Origin: Mesorhizobium sp. WSM4311
GTDB lineage: Bacteria; Pseudomonadota; Alphaproteobacteria; Rhizobiales; Rhizobiaceae
Assembly (NCBI RefSeq): GCF_002295115.1
Contig: NZ_NSFV01000003.1
Location: forward strand, 434,001-498,000
Reading direction: 5' to 3'
DNA: 64,000 nt
The translations under genes and the position numbers were made by a program. The stretch's first letter is position 1. Every line of letters begins with the position of its first letter. Of this stretch, positions 9,559-18,886 are shown piece by piece. The notes under the pieces were generated by a model, which made no database searches, had not been told where the DNA came from, and saw only the letters and a list, made by a program, of their open reading frames with translations.

Positions 9559-9665
9559 GCTACAGCGTGGCGCATCCTTTCGGGCGCGCAACGAACGCTG
9601 TAGCACTTTGATTTGGCGCATGATCTTTTCCGAAAATCGAGTCCGATTTTCGGGTTGATGCGCTC
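9559..9665. repeat. Composite palindromic intergenic repeat
   Basis: Two nested inverted repeats lie between the divergent pseudouridine synthase and tadA genes. The first has arms CTACAGCGT (9559 region) and ACGCTGTAG (ending near 9604). The second pairs GCATGATCTTTTCCGAAAATCG with CGATTTTCGGGTTGATGC (about 9618-9662). The second belongs to the same family as copies at 14170, 17832, 24175 and 39034. Such elements are widespread between rhizobial genes. It may contain promoter sequence for both genes, but none is clear. Confidence 0.6.
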
Positions 9666-9716
9666 CATAACAGGATCACGCCTGAGTGGCGAGGAGATAA
9701 TCGGAATGGAAACCGC

Positions 9717-10166
9717 GTGAAGCGGCCGGATTTCATGGCGGTGGCGCTCAAGGAGGCCGAGGCGGCAGCCTTGCGTGGCGAAGTGCCGGTCGGCGCCGTC
9801 ATCGCCAACGGCGGCACGGTCGTTGCGAAAGCCGGCAACCGCACCCGCGAGCTTGCCGACCCGACGGCGCATGCCGAGATGCTTGTCATTCGCGAAGCCT
9901 GCGGGAAACTCTCAAGCGAGCGGCTGACCGGCCACGATCTCTATGTGACGCTGGAACCTTGCGCCATGTGCGCCGGCGCCATCTCCTTCGCCAGGCTACG
10001 CCGTGTCTACTTCGGCGCCGCCGACGAAAAGGGCGGCGCGGTGGTCAATGGAGTACGCTTCTTCGCCTCGCCGACCTGCCACCACACGCCCGACATCTAT
10101 CCGGGCATGGGCGAGACGGAGGCTGCGCTGCTGCTGAAGGATTTTTTCAAGGAACGTCGCGACTGA
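9717..10166 (+). CDS. tadA: tRNA-specific adenosine deaminase TadA
   Basis: 149 aa. Deaminates A34 to inosine in tRNA-Arg(ACG). Zinc ligands and catalytic residues are all present: His52 and Glu54 in TAHAEML, and Cys82 and Cys85 in LEPCAMCAGA. The GTG at 9717 (MKRPDFMAVALKEAE) gives the family-typical N-terminus; the ATG at 9735 is an alternative that drops six residues. It diverges from the pseudouridine synthase gene across a 180-bp spacer containing palindromic repeats. Confidence 0.93.
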   Translation: MKRPDFMAVALKEAEAAALRGEVPVGAVIANGGTVVAKAGNRTRELADPTAHAEMLVIREACGKLSSERLTGHDLYVTLEPCAMCAGAISFARLRRVYFGAADEKGGAVVNGVRFFASPTCHHTPDIYPGMGETEAALLLKDFFKERRD

Positions 10167-10204
10167 ACCGCGATGTGCCGCCCGAAAGGGCAGCGCGGGC
10201 GTTC

Positions 10205-10882
10205 TTACAGGGACGGCAACCAGTCGAACCAGCCGGACTTCTTGCCTTCCGCCTCCTTCTTCAGGCGGCGTTCCTTCTTGTATTCGTCCTCGCCGAGTTC
10301 GTTCTGCGGCGCCGTGCCGGCCGCGACGCGATAGGCCAATGGCGGCTCGCTCAGATATCTGCGGGTGTTGGGGTCGCCCTGCTTGCTCGCGGCAAGACGA
10401 CGCTGGATCTCGGCGGCGCGGCCCTTGTCGGAATCAGCGGGTGTCCAGGCCGGCGGGTGGCTGGAGCCTGAATCCGCCATCGCCTTCTTGACCGAGGCCG
10501 GATCGGTCTGCACGTCGTCGACGACCTCAGCCTGATAGCCCGGATCATTTTGATGGGCGGTGGCGTCGGCGCGCAGGCGCGCGCGGCGCTGTTCAGGCGA
10601 TTCGGGCCATTCGGCGCTTGCCGTCTGGATGCTTTCCTGCGGTGCGGGCAGCGCTTCCTTCTGTCCGGGAGCGGGCTTCACCAAGGTGGGGCGCGGCTTG
10701 TAGTCGATCGGATCCTTGCGCTTCGGCGCGAAGGAAACGGCGCCCGAGAGATCGCCGGCCAGCTGTTCGGCAGCGGTCTTGTCGGTGCCATAGGTCGGAG
10801 AGCCCATGCAGCCGGATAGAGCGAGGCCCGATGCGACAAACGGCGCCAGCAGCGCAAGGCGCGCCTTATATCTCTCGGTCAT
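10205..10882 (-). CDS. Hypothetical lipoprotein
   Basis: 225 aa. The N-terminus MTERYKARLALLAPF... ends in a lipobox LALSGC, predicting lipidation and membrane anchoring. The mature part is hydrophilic and proline-rich (DYKPRPTLVKPAPGQK) with a basic C-terminal region EYKKERRLKKEAEGKK. I recognise no enzymatic domain. The start at ATG 10882 is chosen because the signal sequence begins there; longer in-frame starts would precede it with unlikely sequence. It converges on tadA and lies downstream of ileS after a 245-bp gap. Confidence 0.75.
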   Translation of the reverse strand: MTERYKARLALLAPFVASGLALSGCMGSPTYGTDKTAAEQLAGDLSGAVSFAPKRKDPIDYKPRPTLVKPAPGQKEALPAPQESIQTASAEWPESPEQRRARLRADATAHQNDPGYQAEVVDDVQTDPASVKKAMADSGSSHPPAWTPADSDKGRAAEIQRRLAASKQGDPNTRRYLSEPPLAYRVAAGTAPQNELGEDEYKKERRLKKEAEGKKSGWFDWLPSL

Positions 10883-11127
10883 GCCAAAAAGTCCCACTCT
10901 AGACAGCCTCTCGATCGCCACCGGTCCTGTGACCGGTCCCCATCGTCCAAGCACTTGCGACGGAAATCCGGCGACAATTTGTCTTCCGGAGTTTCGCGTG
11001 TTTACCTCAACCGCTCTTTAAGGGCAACGCACGGGCGGATTTGCACCGCCCGGCGTGGCATTTGTGCACTGTTGATCGGGTGCACGTCGTTTCCCAGAAC
11101 CGCGGCACGCTCTTCGGCGACGTCGAC
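10883..11127. other. Intergenic gap between ileS and the lipoprotein gene
   Basis: 245 bp without a credible gene. It contains a GC-rich inverted repeat near 11032-11055 (GGGCGG...CCGCCC) just downstream of ileS, which may help end ileS transcription but has no clear T tract. The rest presumably holds the lipoprotein promoter; no confident -35/-10 pair was found. Confidence 0.5.
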
Positions 11128-14109
11128 CTAAACCCGACCGAGCGCCTTCAGCTCATGCAGAACGGCGGCATCTCGTGCGGAGACATCGGGAAATGCGGGA
11201 TCCTGCCCGACATCGGCCGTGTAACGCCAGGAACGCGCGCATTTGGTGAGGCCGCGGTCCTCGGCTTTCTCGACCACTACGGCGACGCCCTTGACATCGT
11301 CGAGGGTGAAGGCGCCTTCAGGCGCCTGGCCATGGGCAATGACGAGGTCGCTGGTGATCGCCATCTCGGCCATGTCGACGTCCGATATCGCCGCTTCGAG
11401 CGCTGCGTCGTTGATGGTGACGACCGGCACCGCTTCCAGCGAGGAGCCGATCACCTTCTGGGCACGCGCGATCTCGAGCGCGCCGGTGACGACGCGGCGC
11501 ACCTGCCGCACCTTGCGCCACTTTTCCGCCAGCGCTTCGTTCTTCCAATCCGCCGGGATTTCCGGGAACTGGTCCAGATGCAGCGAAACGGCATCGGGAT
11601 GACGGTCGAGCCAGGCCTCTTCCATGGTGAAGGGCAGCATCGGCGCCAGCCATTTCACCAGGCAGTCGAAAAGATGGCGCACCACCTGCACCGAGGCCTT
11701 GCGCTTCACGCTCGACGGTGCGTCGCAGTAGAGCGCGTCCTTGCGGATGTCGAAATAGAAGGCCGACAGCTCGACCACCATGAAATCGACGAGCGCGCGG
11801 GTGATGCGCTTGAACTCGAAGGCGTCGTAGCCCTGGCGCACCACCTCGTCGAGCTCGGCCAGCCGATGCAGCATCAGCCGTTCCAGCTCCGGCATCGCTT
11901 CCAGCGGTACGGTCTCGCCATCGTCATGCGCGAGCGTGCCCAGCATCCAGCGGATGGTGTTGCGCAGCTTGCGGTAGGCGTCGATATTGGTCTGCAGCAC
12001 GTTCTTGCCGAGCCGCTGGTCTTCCCAATAATCCGTCGTCACCACCCACAGGCGCAGGATATCGGCACCGGATTGCTTGATGACGTCCTGCGGCACCACC
12101 GTGTTGCCGAGCGATTTCGACATCTTGCGTCCGTCCTCATCCATGGTGAAGCCATGGGTGACGACGGTGTCGTAAGGCGCCCTGCCCCTGGTGCCGCAGC
12201 TTTCGAGCAGCGAGGAGTGGAACCAGCCGCGATGCTGGTCGGACCCTTCGAGATAGACGTCGGCCGGCCATTTCAGGTCTGGGCGATCCTCCAGCGTAAA
12301 GACATGCGTCGAGCCCGAATCGAACCAGACGTCGAGGATGTCCATCACCTGCTTCCATTTGGACGCATCGTGGTTGCCGAGGAAGCGTTCCTTGGCGCCG
12401 GCGGCGAACCAGGCGTCGGCGCCCTCTTCCTCGAAGGCGTCCATGATGCGCTGGTTGACCGCCGCGTCCTTCAGCACGTTGCCGTCCTCATCGGCGAAAA
12501 CGGCGATCGGCACGCCCCAGGCGCGCTGACGCGACAACACCCAGTCGGGGCGCTCCTCGATCATGGCGCGGATGCGGTTCTGGCCGGCAGCCGGCACAAA
12601 GCGCGTGTCGTCGATGGCCTTCAGGGCGCGGCTGCGCAGTGTCGTGCCGTCGCCGAGGTCCTTGTCCATGTAGACGAACCATTGCGGCGTGTTGCGGAAG
12701 ATCACCGGCTTCTTCGACCGCCAGGAATGCGGGTAGCTGTGCTTCAGGCGGCCGCGCGCGAAGAGCGCGTTGCGCTTGATCAGCTCGTCGATGACAGCCT
12801 GGTTGGCGTTGCCCTTCTTGCCATTGTCGTCAATGACACGCGCGGCTCCACCCTCGCGATCCGGGCCGAAGCCTGGCGCGTCCCTGGTGAAGAAGCCGGC
12901 ATCGTCGACCGTGAAGGGGATCACCGTGTCGATGCCACGTGCCCGCAGCTGCGGCGCGGCGTCCATCCAGGCGTCAAAATCCTCGCGGCCATGGCCAGGC
13001 GCGGTGTGGACGAAGCCGGTGCCGGCATCGTCGGTCACATGATCGCCCGCAACCATCGGCACGGGGAACTCGTAACCGCCACCGAGACCCTTGAATGGGT
13101 GTGAAAGCACTAGGTTTCCAAGTTGTTCGGTGCTGACGCCGTGAAGGCGCTTCAAGGTGACCTTTGCCTTGGCCTGGCTTTCCTCGGCCAGCGCGTCGGC
13201 GAAGATCAGCTTCTCACCCGGCTGCGGGCCAAAGGCATTCTCGGCCGCCGTCACTTCATAGAGCCCGTAGGCGACGCGCGGCGAATAGCTGACGGCGCGG
13301 TTGCCCGGGATGGTCCACGGCGTCGTCGTCCAGATGACGACATGGGCGTCCAGCAAATCCAGCGACCGCCCGCTCAGGTCCGGATTGAGTTCCGCCGGCT
13401 GCCCGTCCACGATATTGGCGACGACAAGATTGGCGACCGGAAACTTCGCCCAGATCGTGTCTGACTCATAATCCTGGTACTCGATTTCGGCCTCGGCCAA
13501 TGCGGTGCGCTCGACGACGCTCCACATCACCGGCTTCGAGCCGCGATAGAGCTGACCCGACATGGCGAATTTCAGCAATTCGCCGGCGATGCGCGACTCG
13601 GCATGGAAAGCCATCGTCGTATAGGGATTCTTGAAGTCGCCGATGACGCCAAGCCGCTGGAACTCACCGCCCTGCACCGTGATCCAGTGCGCCGCGAACT
13701 CACGGCATTCCTTGCGGAACTCGTTGACCGGCACCTCGTCCTTGTTCTTGCCCTTGGCGCGATACTGCTCCTCGATCTTCCACTCGATCGGCAGGCCGTG
13801 GCAGTCCCAGCCAGGCACATAGTTCGAATCGTAGCCGCGCATCTGGAACGAGCGGGTGATGACGTCCTTGAGGATCTTGTTCAGCGCATGGCCGATATGG
13901 ATATTGCCGTTGGCGTAGGGCGGACCGTCATGCAGCACATATTTCGTACGGCCGGCGGCACTCTCGCGCAGCTTGGCGTAGAGGTCCATGTCCTGCCAGC
14001 GCTTGACCAGCACCGGCTCCTTCTCGGGCAAGCCGGCGCGCATCGGGAAATCCGTCTGCGGCAAATAAAGCGTCTTGGAATAGTCGATCGTTTCAACAGT
14101 GTCGGTCAT
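11128..14109 (-). CDS. ileS: Isoleucyl-tRNA synthetase
   Basis: 993 aa, class Ia aminoacyl-tRNA synthetase charging tRNA-Ile. The HIGH motif is at residues 71-74 ([10 protein letters not shown]). [15 protein letters not shown] follows a MDEDGR segment. The editing (CP1) domain contains [20 protein letters not shown] and [18 protein letters not shown]. Anticodon-binding and C-terminal regions are intact. The start is the ATG at 14109 ([18 protein letters not shown]), the usual rhizobial N-terminus; an upstream extension reads through intergenic sequence. No T-box is expected or seen in this lineage. Confidence 0.97.
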   Translation of the reverse strand: MTDTVETIDYSKTLYLPQTDFPMRAGLPEKEPVLVKRWQDMDLYAKLRESAAGRTKYVLHDGPPYANGNIHIGHALNKILKDVITRSFQMRGYDSNYVPGWDCHGLPIEWKIEEQYRAKGKNKDEVPVNEFRKECREFAAHWITVQGGEFQRLGVIGDFKNPYTTMAFHAESRIAGELLKFAMSGQLYRGSKPVMWSVVERTALAEAEIEYQDYESDTIWAKFPVANLVVANIVDGQPAELNPDLSGRSLDLLDAHVVIWTTTPWTIPGNRAVSYSPRVAYGLYEVTAAENAFGPQPGEKLIFADALAEESQAKAKVTLKRLHGVSTEQLGNLVLSHPFKGLGGGYEFPVPMVAGDHVTDDAGTGFVHTAPGHGREDFDAWMDAAPQLRARGIDTVIPFTVDDAGFFTRDAPGFGPDREGGAARVIDDNGKKGNANQAVIDELIKRNALFARGRLKHSYPHSWRSKKPVIFRNTPQWFVYMDKDLGDGTTLRSRALKAIDDTRFVPAAGQNRIRAMIEERPDWVLSRQRAWGVPIAVFADEDGNVLKDAAVNQRIMDAFEEEGADAWFAAGAKERFLGNHDASKWKQVMDILDVWFDSGSTHVFTLEDRPDLKWPADVYLEGSDQHRGWFHSSLLESCGTRGRAPYDTVVTHGFTMDEDGRKMSKSLGNTVVPQDVIKQSGADILRLWVVTTDYWEDQRLGKNVLQTNIDAYRKLRNTIRWMLGTLAHDDGETVPLEAMPELERLMLHRLAELDEVVRQGYDAFEFKRITRALVDFMVVELSAFYFDIRKDALYCDAPSSVKRKASVQVVRHLFDCLVKWLAPMLPFTMEEAWLDRHPDAVSLHLDQFPEIPADWKNEALAEKWRKVRQVRRVVTGALEIARAQKVIGSSLEAVPVVTINDAALEAAISDVDMAEMAITSDLVIAHGQAPEGAFTLDDVKGVAVVVEKAEDRGLTKCARSWRYTADVGQDPAFPDVSARDAAVLHELKALGRV

Positions 14110-14169
14110 TGATCTGCCATCTGCGTAGCCCGTCGGCACAAAGCCCGGGCGTTGAGGTCTTTGATTGGC

Positions 14170-14213
14170 GCATATCGTTTTCCCAAAACCGGATCCCACC
14201 TTTGGGCGATATG
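14170..14213. repeat. Palindromic intergenic repeat
   Basis: GCATATCGTTTTCCCAAAAC at 14170 pairs with TTTGGGCGATATGC ending at 14213, with CCGGATCCCA between. It lies in the 287-bp region between ileS (start 14109) and the OmpV-like gene (stop 14397). It belongs to the dispersed hairpin family seen elsewhere in the window. Nothing else was recognised in this gap. Confidence 0.6.
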
Positions 14214-14396
14214 CGTCGATGTTCTGAAAAAGCGCGAGGGCGCGCGCGAAACTCCCGGCGGTTCCGGCGGCGCTCAGGCCACCCGGAACACCGGGCCAGT
14301 AATTCGTATCGCGATCGCGAAAAGGCGCGAAAAGCTCATCATGGCGTGGCTTTTAGCGGAGATGGACGCAGGAATAAAGCGTCTCGTTCAATTCGC

Positions 14397-15206
14397 CTAC
14401 ATCTTGAAGTCGAAGCGATAGGTGGTCGACACACCGACCATGAACTGGTTGCGGTCGCCGCGCTCCCTGACCAGGCTGGAATCGGCTGCCGGCCCCTCCA
14501 GGCGCGAATATTCGCCGAACAGGCTGGCGGTCATCGGATCGGTCACCTTCCAGGTCACCGCGCCGCCGAGGCCGACGGATTTCAGTCCGCCACCGGGATT
14601 GTACTGGCTCAGGCCGGAGGCCACCGCCTCCTGCGCATTGACGCCATAGTAGGCGTCGAAATAGTTCGCCGAAGCAAAGGACACGCGCGGGCCGCCCGAA
14701 ATCCTGACGGTTGGCGTCACATCGTAGAAAGCGTCGGCGGCGATATCGGCGACAAAGCCGTTATGGGCACGGATGCCGTGGCGCAATTCGGCGCGCGCGC
14801 GCATCCAGTCCGTCGGATAGAATTCGAAGAAGCCGCCGACTTCGCCGCCCCAGCGCACCGGATCGAGACCCTTGAGCTCGTCGGCATCGCTGTCATCGCG
14901 CGAGAACAGGAACTTGCCGGTCAGGCCGGCGCGAACGCCGCCATCATCGACCAGCGCCAGCGAAATATTGTCGTTGCGCGAGGTGAAGCGAGCCTGGGGA
15001 CCGGCCTTGCCCAGGGAGATGATGGGCTGGGCGCTGAGCATGTATTTCTTGCCGCCCTCGAAATTCGGCGCGACCATGCCCGTGGCGCCAACCGTCAGGT
15101 ACCAGTCGCCGGACAGCCAGCCGAAAGGGCCGTCGCCGGCCTCGGCCGCGGAAGCGCCCAGCAAGGAGGCGGTCAGAAGCAGCGGAATCGCCCGGACAAT
15201 ACGCAT
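14397..15206 (-). CDS. MipA/OmpV family outer-membrane protein
   Basis: 269 aa. A signal peptide (MRIVRAIPLLLTASLLGASAAEA, cleaved about residue 23) is followed by alternating polar/hydrophobic beta strands ending in an aromatic TTYRFDFKM, consistent with an outer-membrane beta-barrel of the MipA/OmpV family. Segments such as PNFEGGKKYMLSAQPIISLG match the family pattern. Start: ATG at 15206. The role is unclear; MipA is a scaffold for murein synthesis and OmpV-like proteins are porin-like. Confidence 0.8.
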   Translation of the reverse strand: MRIVRAIPLLLTASLLGASAAEAGDGPFGWLSGDWYLTVGATGMVAPNFEGGKKYMLSAQPIISLGKAGPQARFTSRNDNISLALVDDGGVRAGLTGKFLFSRDDSDADELKGLDPVRWGGEVGGFFEFYPTDWMRARAELRHGIRAHNGFVADIAADAFYDVTPTVRISGGPRVSFASANYFDAYYGVNAQEAVASGLSQYNPGGGLKSVGLGGAVTWKVTDPMTASLFGEYSRLEGPAADSSLVRERGDRNQFMVGVSTTYRFDFKM

Positions 15207-15336
15207 CGATACCCCATACGCGAAACACGCCGGAACAAACACCCGGCATCGCTCAAGCCATGGCGCCAGTTCGGTAAAATTTGACTTAACATCGGTAACA
15301 GTTGAGTCGGCCAACTTAGTGTCCGGCCGCGCCGGA

Positions 15337-15549
15337 TCAGGCGCGGCGCGGCGCGGTCGGCAGGTCCAGCAGCCCTCTCACGGCCTTGCTGCCCTTGCCG
15401 GCAGTGCGCGCCGATCCGTCGTCACCCACCTCCACCGTTGCACCGTTGGCAAAGCTTAGCGACCAGCCGTCGCCCTTGGCGTTACGGCGGCGGTCGGTAA
15501 GCTCGATGCCGGCAGCGGTGACAAGGGCGACGATCCCGTCAGCGTTCAT
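15337..15549 (-). CDS. Small hypothetical protein
   Basis: 70 aa from the ATG at 15549 (MNADGIVALVTAAGIELT). The pattern SLSFANGATVEVGDDGSARTAGKGS suggests a small beta-rich fold. Codon use and GC3 match neighbours. It starts 23 bp after the stop of the upstream phosphoesterase gene on the same strand, so it may be co-transcribed. I do not recognise a family. Confidence 0.55.
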   Translation of the reverse strand: MNADGIVALVTAAGIELTDRRRNAKGDGWSLSFANGATVEVGDDGSARTAGKGSKAVRGLLDLPTAPRRA

Positions 15550-15572
15550 CGTTTTCCTACGGACACGGGCCT

Positions 15573-17123
15573 TCAATTGAGGTCGAGCCCGGCGGTAAGA
15601 TCGCCGAGCTGCGGTTCGCCGTGCCCGGCGACGGCCCGGTCGCGAACCACGATGCCGTGCAGCACCGGCAGTTCGAAGCGCTCGGTGATGAAGCGCAGGA
15701 TCGAAGTCGTGTCATAGGGCGTCTGATCGACATAGCCGTGCTTGGCGAAGGGCGAAACGATGATGGCGGGGACGCGTGTGCCCGGCCCCCAGCGGTCGCC
15801 CTTGGGCGGAGGGACGTGATCCCAGATGCCGCCATTCTCGTCATAGGTGACGACGACCAGCATATGCGGCCATTGCGGGCTTTTCTCCAGATGGGCGACG
15901 ACGTCGGCGACATGGCGATCTCCAGCCTCGATGTCGGCATAGCCGGAATGCTCGTTGAGATTGCCCTGCGGCTTGTAGAAGGAGACCTGTGGCAGGGCGC
16001 CGTCGTCGATCGCCTGGATGAAGCTAACGCCGCCCAGCCCACCGTCGCGCAAATGTTCGCGCCTGGCTTCGGTGCCCGGCGCGTAATTGGCATAATAGTT
16101 GAACGGTTGGTGGTGATACTGGAAATTCGGAACCGGCGAGTTGTTGCCGTGGTCGAGCGTGTACTGCCAGGCGCCCGAATACCATGCCCAGGTGATGTGC
16201 TTGAGGCTAAGCATGTCGCCGATGGTCGGCTCCGTCTGGGGCGGCAGCGTGGTGGGCTTGGCCGGATCCGCGAGGAGCGGATCGCCGCCAGGCGTCGGAT
16301 CGTTGCCGCTTGGTTGGTAAGGCGGCTGCATCGTGTTCACTGCGTGGAAGTCCGGCGTCAGATTGCCATCGGAGACAAATTTCGGAATGCCGTCGCGCGC
16401 CGATTTCGGCGAATTGTCGGCGATCTTCAGCGCTGTGCCGCTCTCATCCGTCACCGAAATCGACGGTTTGGCCGGGCTCTTGTCGGCATCGGCGTAGTAG
16501 GGCGCGCAAGCGCAGATCAGCCATTGGTGGTTGAAAAACGAGCCGCCGAACCCACCCATGAAGAAATGATCGGCCAGCACGTATTTCTGCGCGATCGCCC
16601 ACATGTCGGTCTTGGAAGCGTCCCAGTTGCTCATCGGCATGGCGCCTGAATCGGCCCAGGCAACGAACATGTCGTTCTTGCCGCCGTTGATCTGCATCTG
16701 GTTCTGGTAGTAGCGATGCCAGAGATCGTGCGTTGTGACGCTGAGCGGCACGTTGAAACCCTTCGCGTCGTTCACGGTGAACGGCGCGTTTGGAAGGTGC
16801 TCGGTCATCGCCTGCGTCACCGGCGGCGTGACGCCCTTGGCGGTCAGCCCGTCCCACACCGGCGGCAGTTCGGACAGCACCGAGCCGTCACGGTCGCGCT
16901 GCTGCAAGCTTTCCTGGCTGGCTTTGTCGATGCCTTCGGCACCGGGAAAATGGCCATAGAGATTGTCGAAGGCGCGGTTCTCGGCGAAGATGACGACCAC
17001 CGTTTCTATCTTGGTGATGCCATCCGGCGGATCGCCGGGCTGCGCTGCGAATGCGGAAGCCGCATTGGCAGCGAACAGGGCGAGAGTTGAGGAAAACAGG
17101 GCGAGCCCATGGGATCGCTTCAT
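15573..17123 (-). CDS. Secreted AcpA/phospholipase C-type phosphoesterase
   Basis: 516 aa with a signal peptide (MKRSHGLALFSSTLALFAANAASAFA). The mature N-terminus IETVVVIFAENRAFDNLYGHFPG is the metal-binding core of the phospholipase C/acid phosphatase AcpA superfamily. Other core blocks are DHFFMGGFGGSFFNHQWLICA, NLNEHSGYADIEAGDRHVAD, and VVVTYDENGGIWDHVPPPKGD. The start is the ATG at 17123. Likely a periplasmic or exported phosphomonoesterase or phosphodiesterase for phosphate scavenging; the substrate is not deducible. No Pho box was confidently seen in the 142-bp divergent region. Confidence 0.88.
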   Translation of the reverse strand: MKRSHGLALFSSTLALFAANAASAFAAQPGDPPDGITKIETVVVIFAENRAFDNLYGHFPGAEGIDKASQESLQQRDRDGSVLSELPPVWDGLTAKGVTPPVTQAMTEHLPNAPFTVNDAKGFNVPLSVTTHDLWHRYYQNQMQINGGKNDMFVAWADSGAMPMSNWDASKTDMWAIAQKYVLADHFFMGGFGGSFFNHQWLICACAPYYADADKSPAKPSISVTDESGTALKIADNSPKSARDGIPKFVSDGNLTPDFHAVNTMQPPYQPSGNDPTPGGDPLLADPAKPTTLPPQTEPTIGDMLSLKHITWAWYSGAWQYTLDHGNNSPVPNFQYHHQPFNYYANYAPGTEARREHLRDGGLGGVSFIQAIDDGALPQVSFYKPQGNLNEHSGYADIEAGDRHVADVVAHLEKSPQWPHMLVVVTYDENGGIWDHVPPPKGDRWGPGTRVPAIIVSPFAKHGYVDQTPYDTTSILRFITERFELPVLHGIVVRDRAVAGHGEPQLGDLTAGLDLN

Positions 17124-17265
17124 TGTCACACCTCCCTGAGGCAAAGCGGGATGACACCAGCTTCGCCGCGCGTTTGCAATAGCCACCGCGCTGGACGGGT
17201 AGTGCCATTGGGATTACCTTCCTTCAACCGCAGGATGCGCGGCCAGATGTGGAGGGAGATGTATC

Positions 17266-17820
17266 ATGACCTTGCACGGCGATACTCTGAAGAAAGCGAT
17301 CGGCCAGACGCGGGAAAAATGGGGATGGTTTGTCGGCCTGGGCGTGGTGCTGCTGATCCTCGGCGGCATTGCTTTCGGCAATCTGTTCATCGCCACCGTG
17401 GCTTCCGTCTATGTCGTCGGCTGGCTGATGCTGGTGGCCGGCATCATCGAGATCATGCATGCTTTCGGGGTCAAGACCTGGAGCCGCTTCTTCTACTGGC
17501 TGCTCAGCGGGCTGCTTTACGCGGTCGCCGGATTTTTCGCCTTCGACAATCCGCTGCTGGCCTCGGCGGTGCTGACCTTCCTGCTGGCCGTCGCGCTCGT
17601 CGCCTCCGGCGCGCTGCGAGCCTGGGTCGGCTACAGCCACCGTCCGGAACAGGGTTGGGGCTGGATCGTCGCGGCAGGCCTCATCAGCGTGCTTGCCGGC
17701 CTGATCATCGCCATGGGTTGGCCGGTCAACAGCCTGTGGGTGCTCGGACTGTTCCTGGCGATCGACCTGATCTTCCAGGGCTGGACCTTCATCGCGGTCG
17801 GCCTGGCGCTGAAAAAGTAG
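17266..17820 (+). CDS. HdeD-family membrane protein
   Basis: 184 aa with six predicted hydrophobic helices in three pairs (for example WFVGLGVVLLILGGIAFGN and YVVGWLMLVAGIIEIMHAF), as in HdeD/DUF308. E. coli HdeD is an acid-resistance membrane protein; a role in rhizobia is not established. ATG at 17266, preceded by GGAGGGAG. It diverges from the phosphoesterase gene and converges on ribF, with a hairpin repeat between. Confidence 0.85.
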   Translation: MTLHGDTLKKAIGQTREKWGWFVGLGVVLLILGGIAFGNLFIATVASVYVVGWLMLVAGIIEIMHAFGVKTWSRFFYWLLSGLLYAVAGFFAFDNPLLASAVLTFLLAVALVASGALRAWVGYSHRPEQGWGWIVAAGLISVLAGLIIAMGWPVNSLWVLGLFLAIDLIFQGWTFIAVGLALKK

Positions 17821-17831
17821 AGTCTTGCCGA

Positions 17832-17898
17832 GCATGATCTCTGGGCAAGCGGAAACCGTTTGTCCGATAAAACCGGTATCCGCTTTTCGGGATCATGC
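17832..17898. repeat. Palindromic repeat between convergent genes
   Basis: Perfect terminal inverted arms GCATGATC (17832-17839) and GATCATGC (17891-17898) enclose GCGGAAACCG and AAAACCGGTATCCGCTTTTC segments that also pair. It sits exactly between the convergent hdeD-like and ribF genes, so it could act as a bidirectional transcription stop or mRNA end stabiliser. Confidence 0.65.
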
Positions 17899-17899
17899 C

Positions 17900-18880
17900 T
17901 TAGAACGCAATGGCCGCGTCGAGCTGTGAAAGCGGCTTGACGCCGGCAAGCAGCGCCCGGGCCTCGGCTTCATCGCGCTTCATCTGCACCACCAATGCAT
18001 CGAGGCCGTCGAATTTGATCTCGCTGCGCAGGAAGCCGAAGAATGAGACCTCGCAGGTCTCGCCGTAGAGATCGCCGGAAAAATCGAAGACGAAGGTTTC
18101 CAGAAGCGGTGCGCCATTGTCGTCGACGGTCGGGCGGCGGCCGAAGCTGGCGACGCCGTCATGCAGCGTGCCGTCGGCGCGGCGGAAGCGGACGGCATAA
18201 ATCCCTTCCTTCAGGGTCGCTTCCGGTGAAAGCCTCATATTGGCGGTGGGAAAGCCCAGCGTGCGGCCGAGTTGCTGCCCGCCGATCACTTCGGCCTCGA
18301 CCGTGAAGCGATAGCCGAGCAGACCGGCGGCCTCGACTACCTCGCCCTCGCAGAGCAGGGCCCGGATCCGGCTCGACGAAACCACCTCGGCGCCCTCGTC
18401 GCGAAAAGCGTCGACCAGCGTGACGCCAAAGCCATGGCGTTCGCCGGCTGCCATCAGATAGGCCGGTCCGCCCTGGCGGTCCTTGCCGAAATGGAAATCG
18501 AAACCAGTCACGGCGTGGGTGATGCCGAGCGTCCTCTCCAGCACGTCGGTGACGAAAGCTTCCGCCGACAGCGAAGCGAAGTCGCGCGTGAACGGCTGCT
18601 CGACGAGCGCGGCAAAACCCAGCAAGGACAAGAGCCGCGCCTTCATCGGCGGCGGCGTCAGCACGAACAGCGGCATGTCGGGCCTGAACACCTTTCGCGG
18701 GTGCGGTTCGAAGCTCAGCACCAAGGCCGGCACATCACGCCGCAGAGCCTCGGCCAACGCCCGTTCGAGCACCGCTTGATGACCACGGTGGACGCCATCG
18801 AAATTGCCGATCGCGACAACGCCGCCACGCAGATCGGCGGGCAGCGGCGCGGTCGCGGTGAGATGCTGGAAGCCTACCAT
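17900..18880 (-). CDS. ribF: Bifunctional riboflavin kinase/FMN adenylyltransferase
   Basis: 326 aa. The N-terminal FAD synthetase domain has GNFDGVHRGHQAVLE (nucleotidyltransferase signature, residues about 25-40) and SSSRIRALL. The C-terminal riboflavin kinase domain has GRTLGFPTANM and GVASFGRRPTVDD. It makes FMN and FAD from riboflavin. ATG 18880 is preferred, with AGG five bases upstream; a GTG at 18886 would add two residues. It begins 7 bp after the stop of the HAD phosphatase gene, so the two are co-transcribed. Confidence 0.94.
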   Translation of the reverse strand: MVGFQHLTATAPLPADLRGGVVAIGNFDGVHRGHQAVLERALAEALRRDVPALVLSFEPHPRKVFRPDMPLFVLTPPPMKARLLSLLGFAALVEQPFTRDFASLSAEAFVTDVLERTLGITHAVTGFDFHFGKDRQGGPAYLMAAGERHGFGVTLVDAFRDEGAEVVSSSRIRALLCEGEVVEAAGLLGYRFTVEAEVIGGQQLGRTLGFPTANMRLSPEATLKEGIYAVRFRRADGTLHDGVASFGRRPTVDDNGAPLLETFVFDFSGDLYGETCEVSFFGFLRSEIKFDGLDALVVQMKRDEAEARALLAGVKPLSQLDAAIAF

Positions 18881-18886
18881 CGCCAC

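Noticed and set aside
8244..9611. Plus-strand frame of 455 codons antisense to the pseudouridine synthase
   Set aside because: Low-complexity translation of the repeat region on the wrong strand; the sense gene has catalytic motifs.
10179..10196. Terminator between convergent tadA and the lipoprotein gene
   Set aside because: The stem TGCCGCCCGAAAGGGCAG is short and imperfect and lacks a T tract on either strand.
11041..13104. Long plus-strand open frame of about 690 codons antisense to ileS
   Set aside because: It is a GC-driven shadow of ileS: no family resemblance, arginine/histidine/alanine-rich composition, and the minus-strand ileS is unequivocal.
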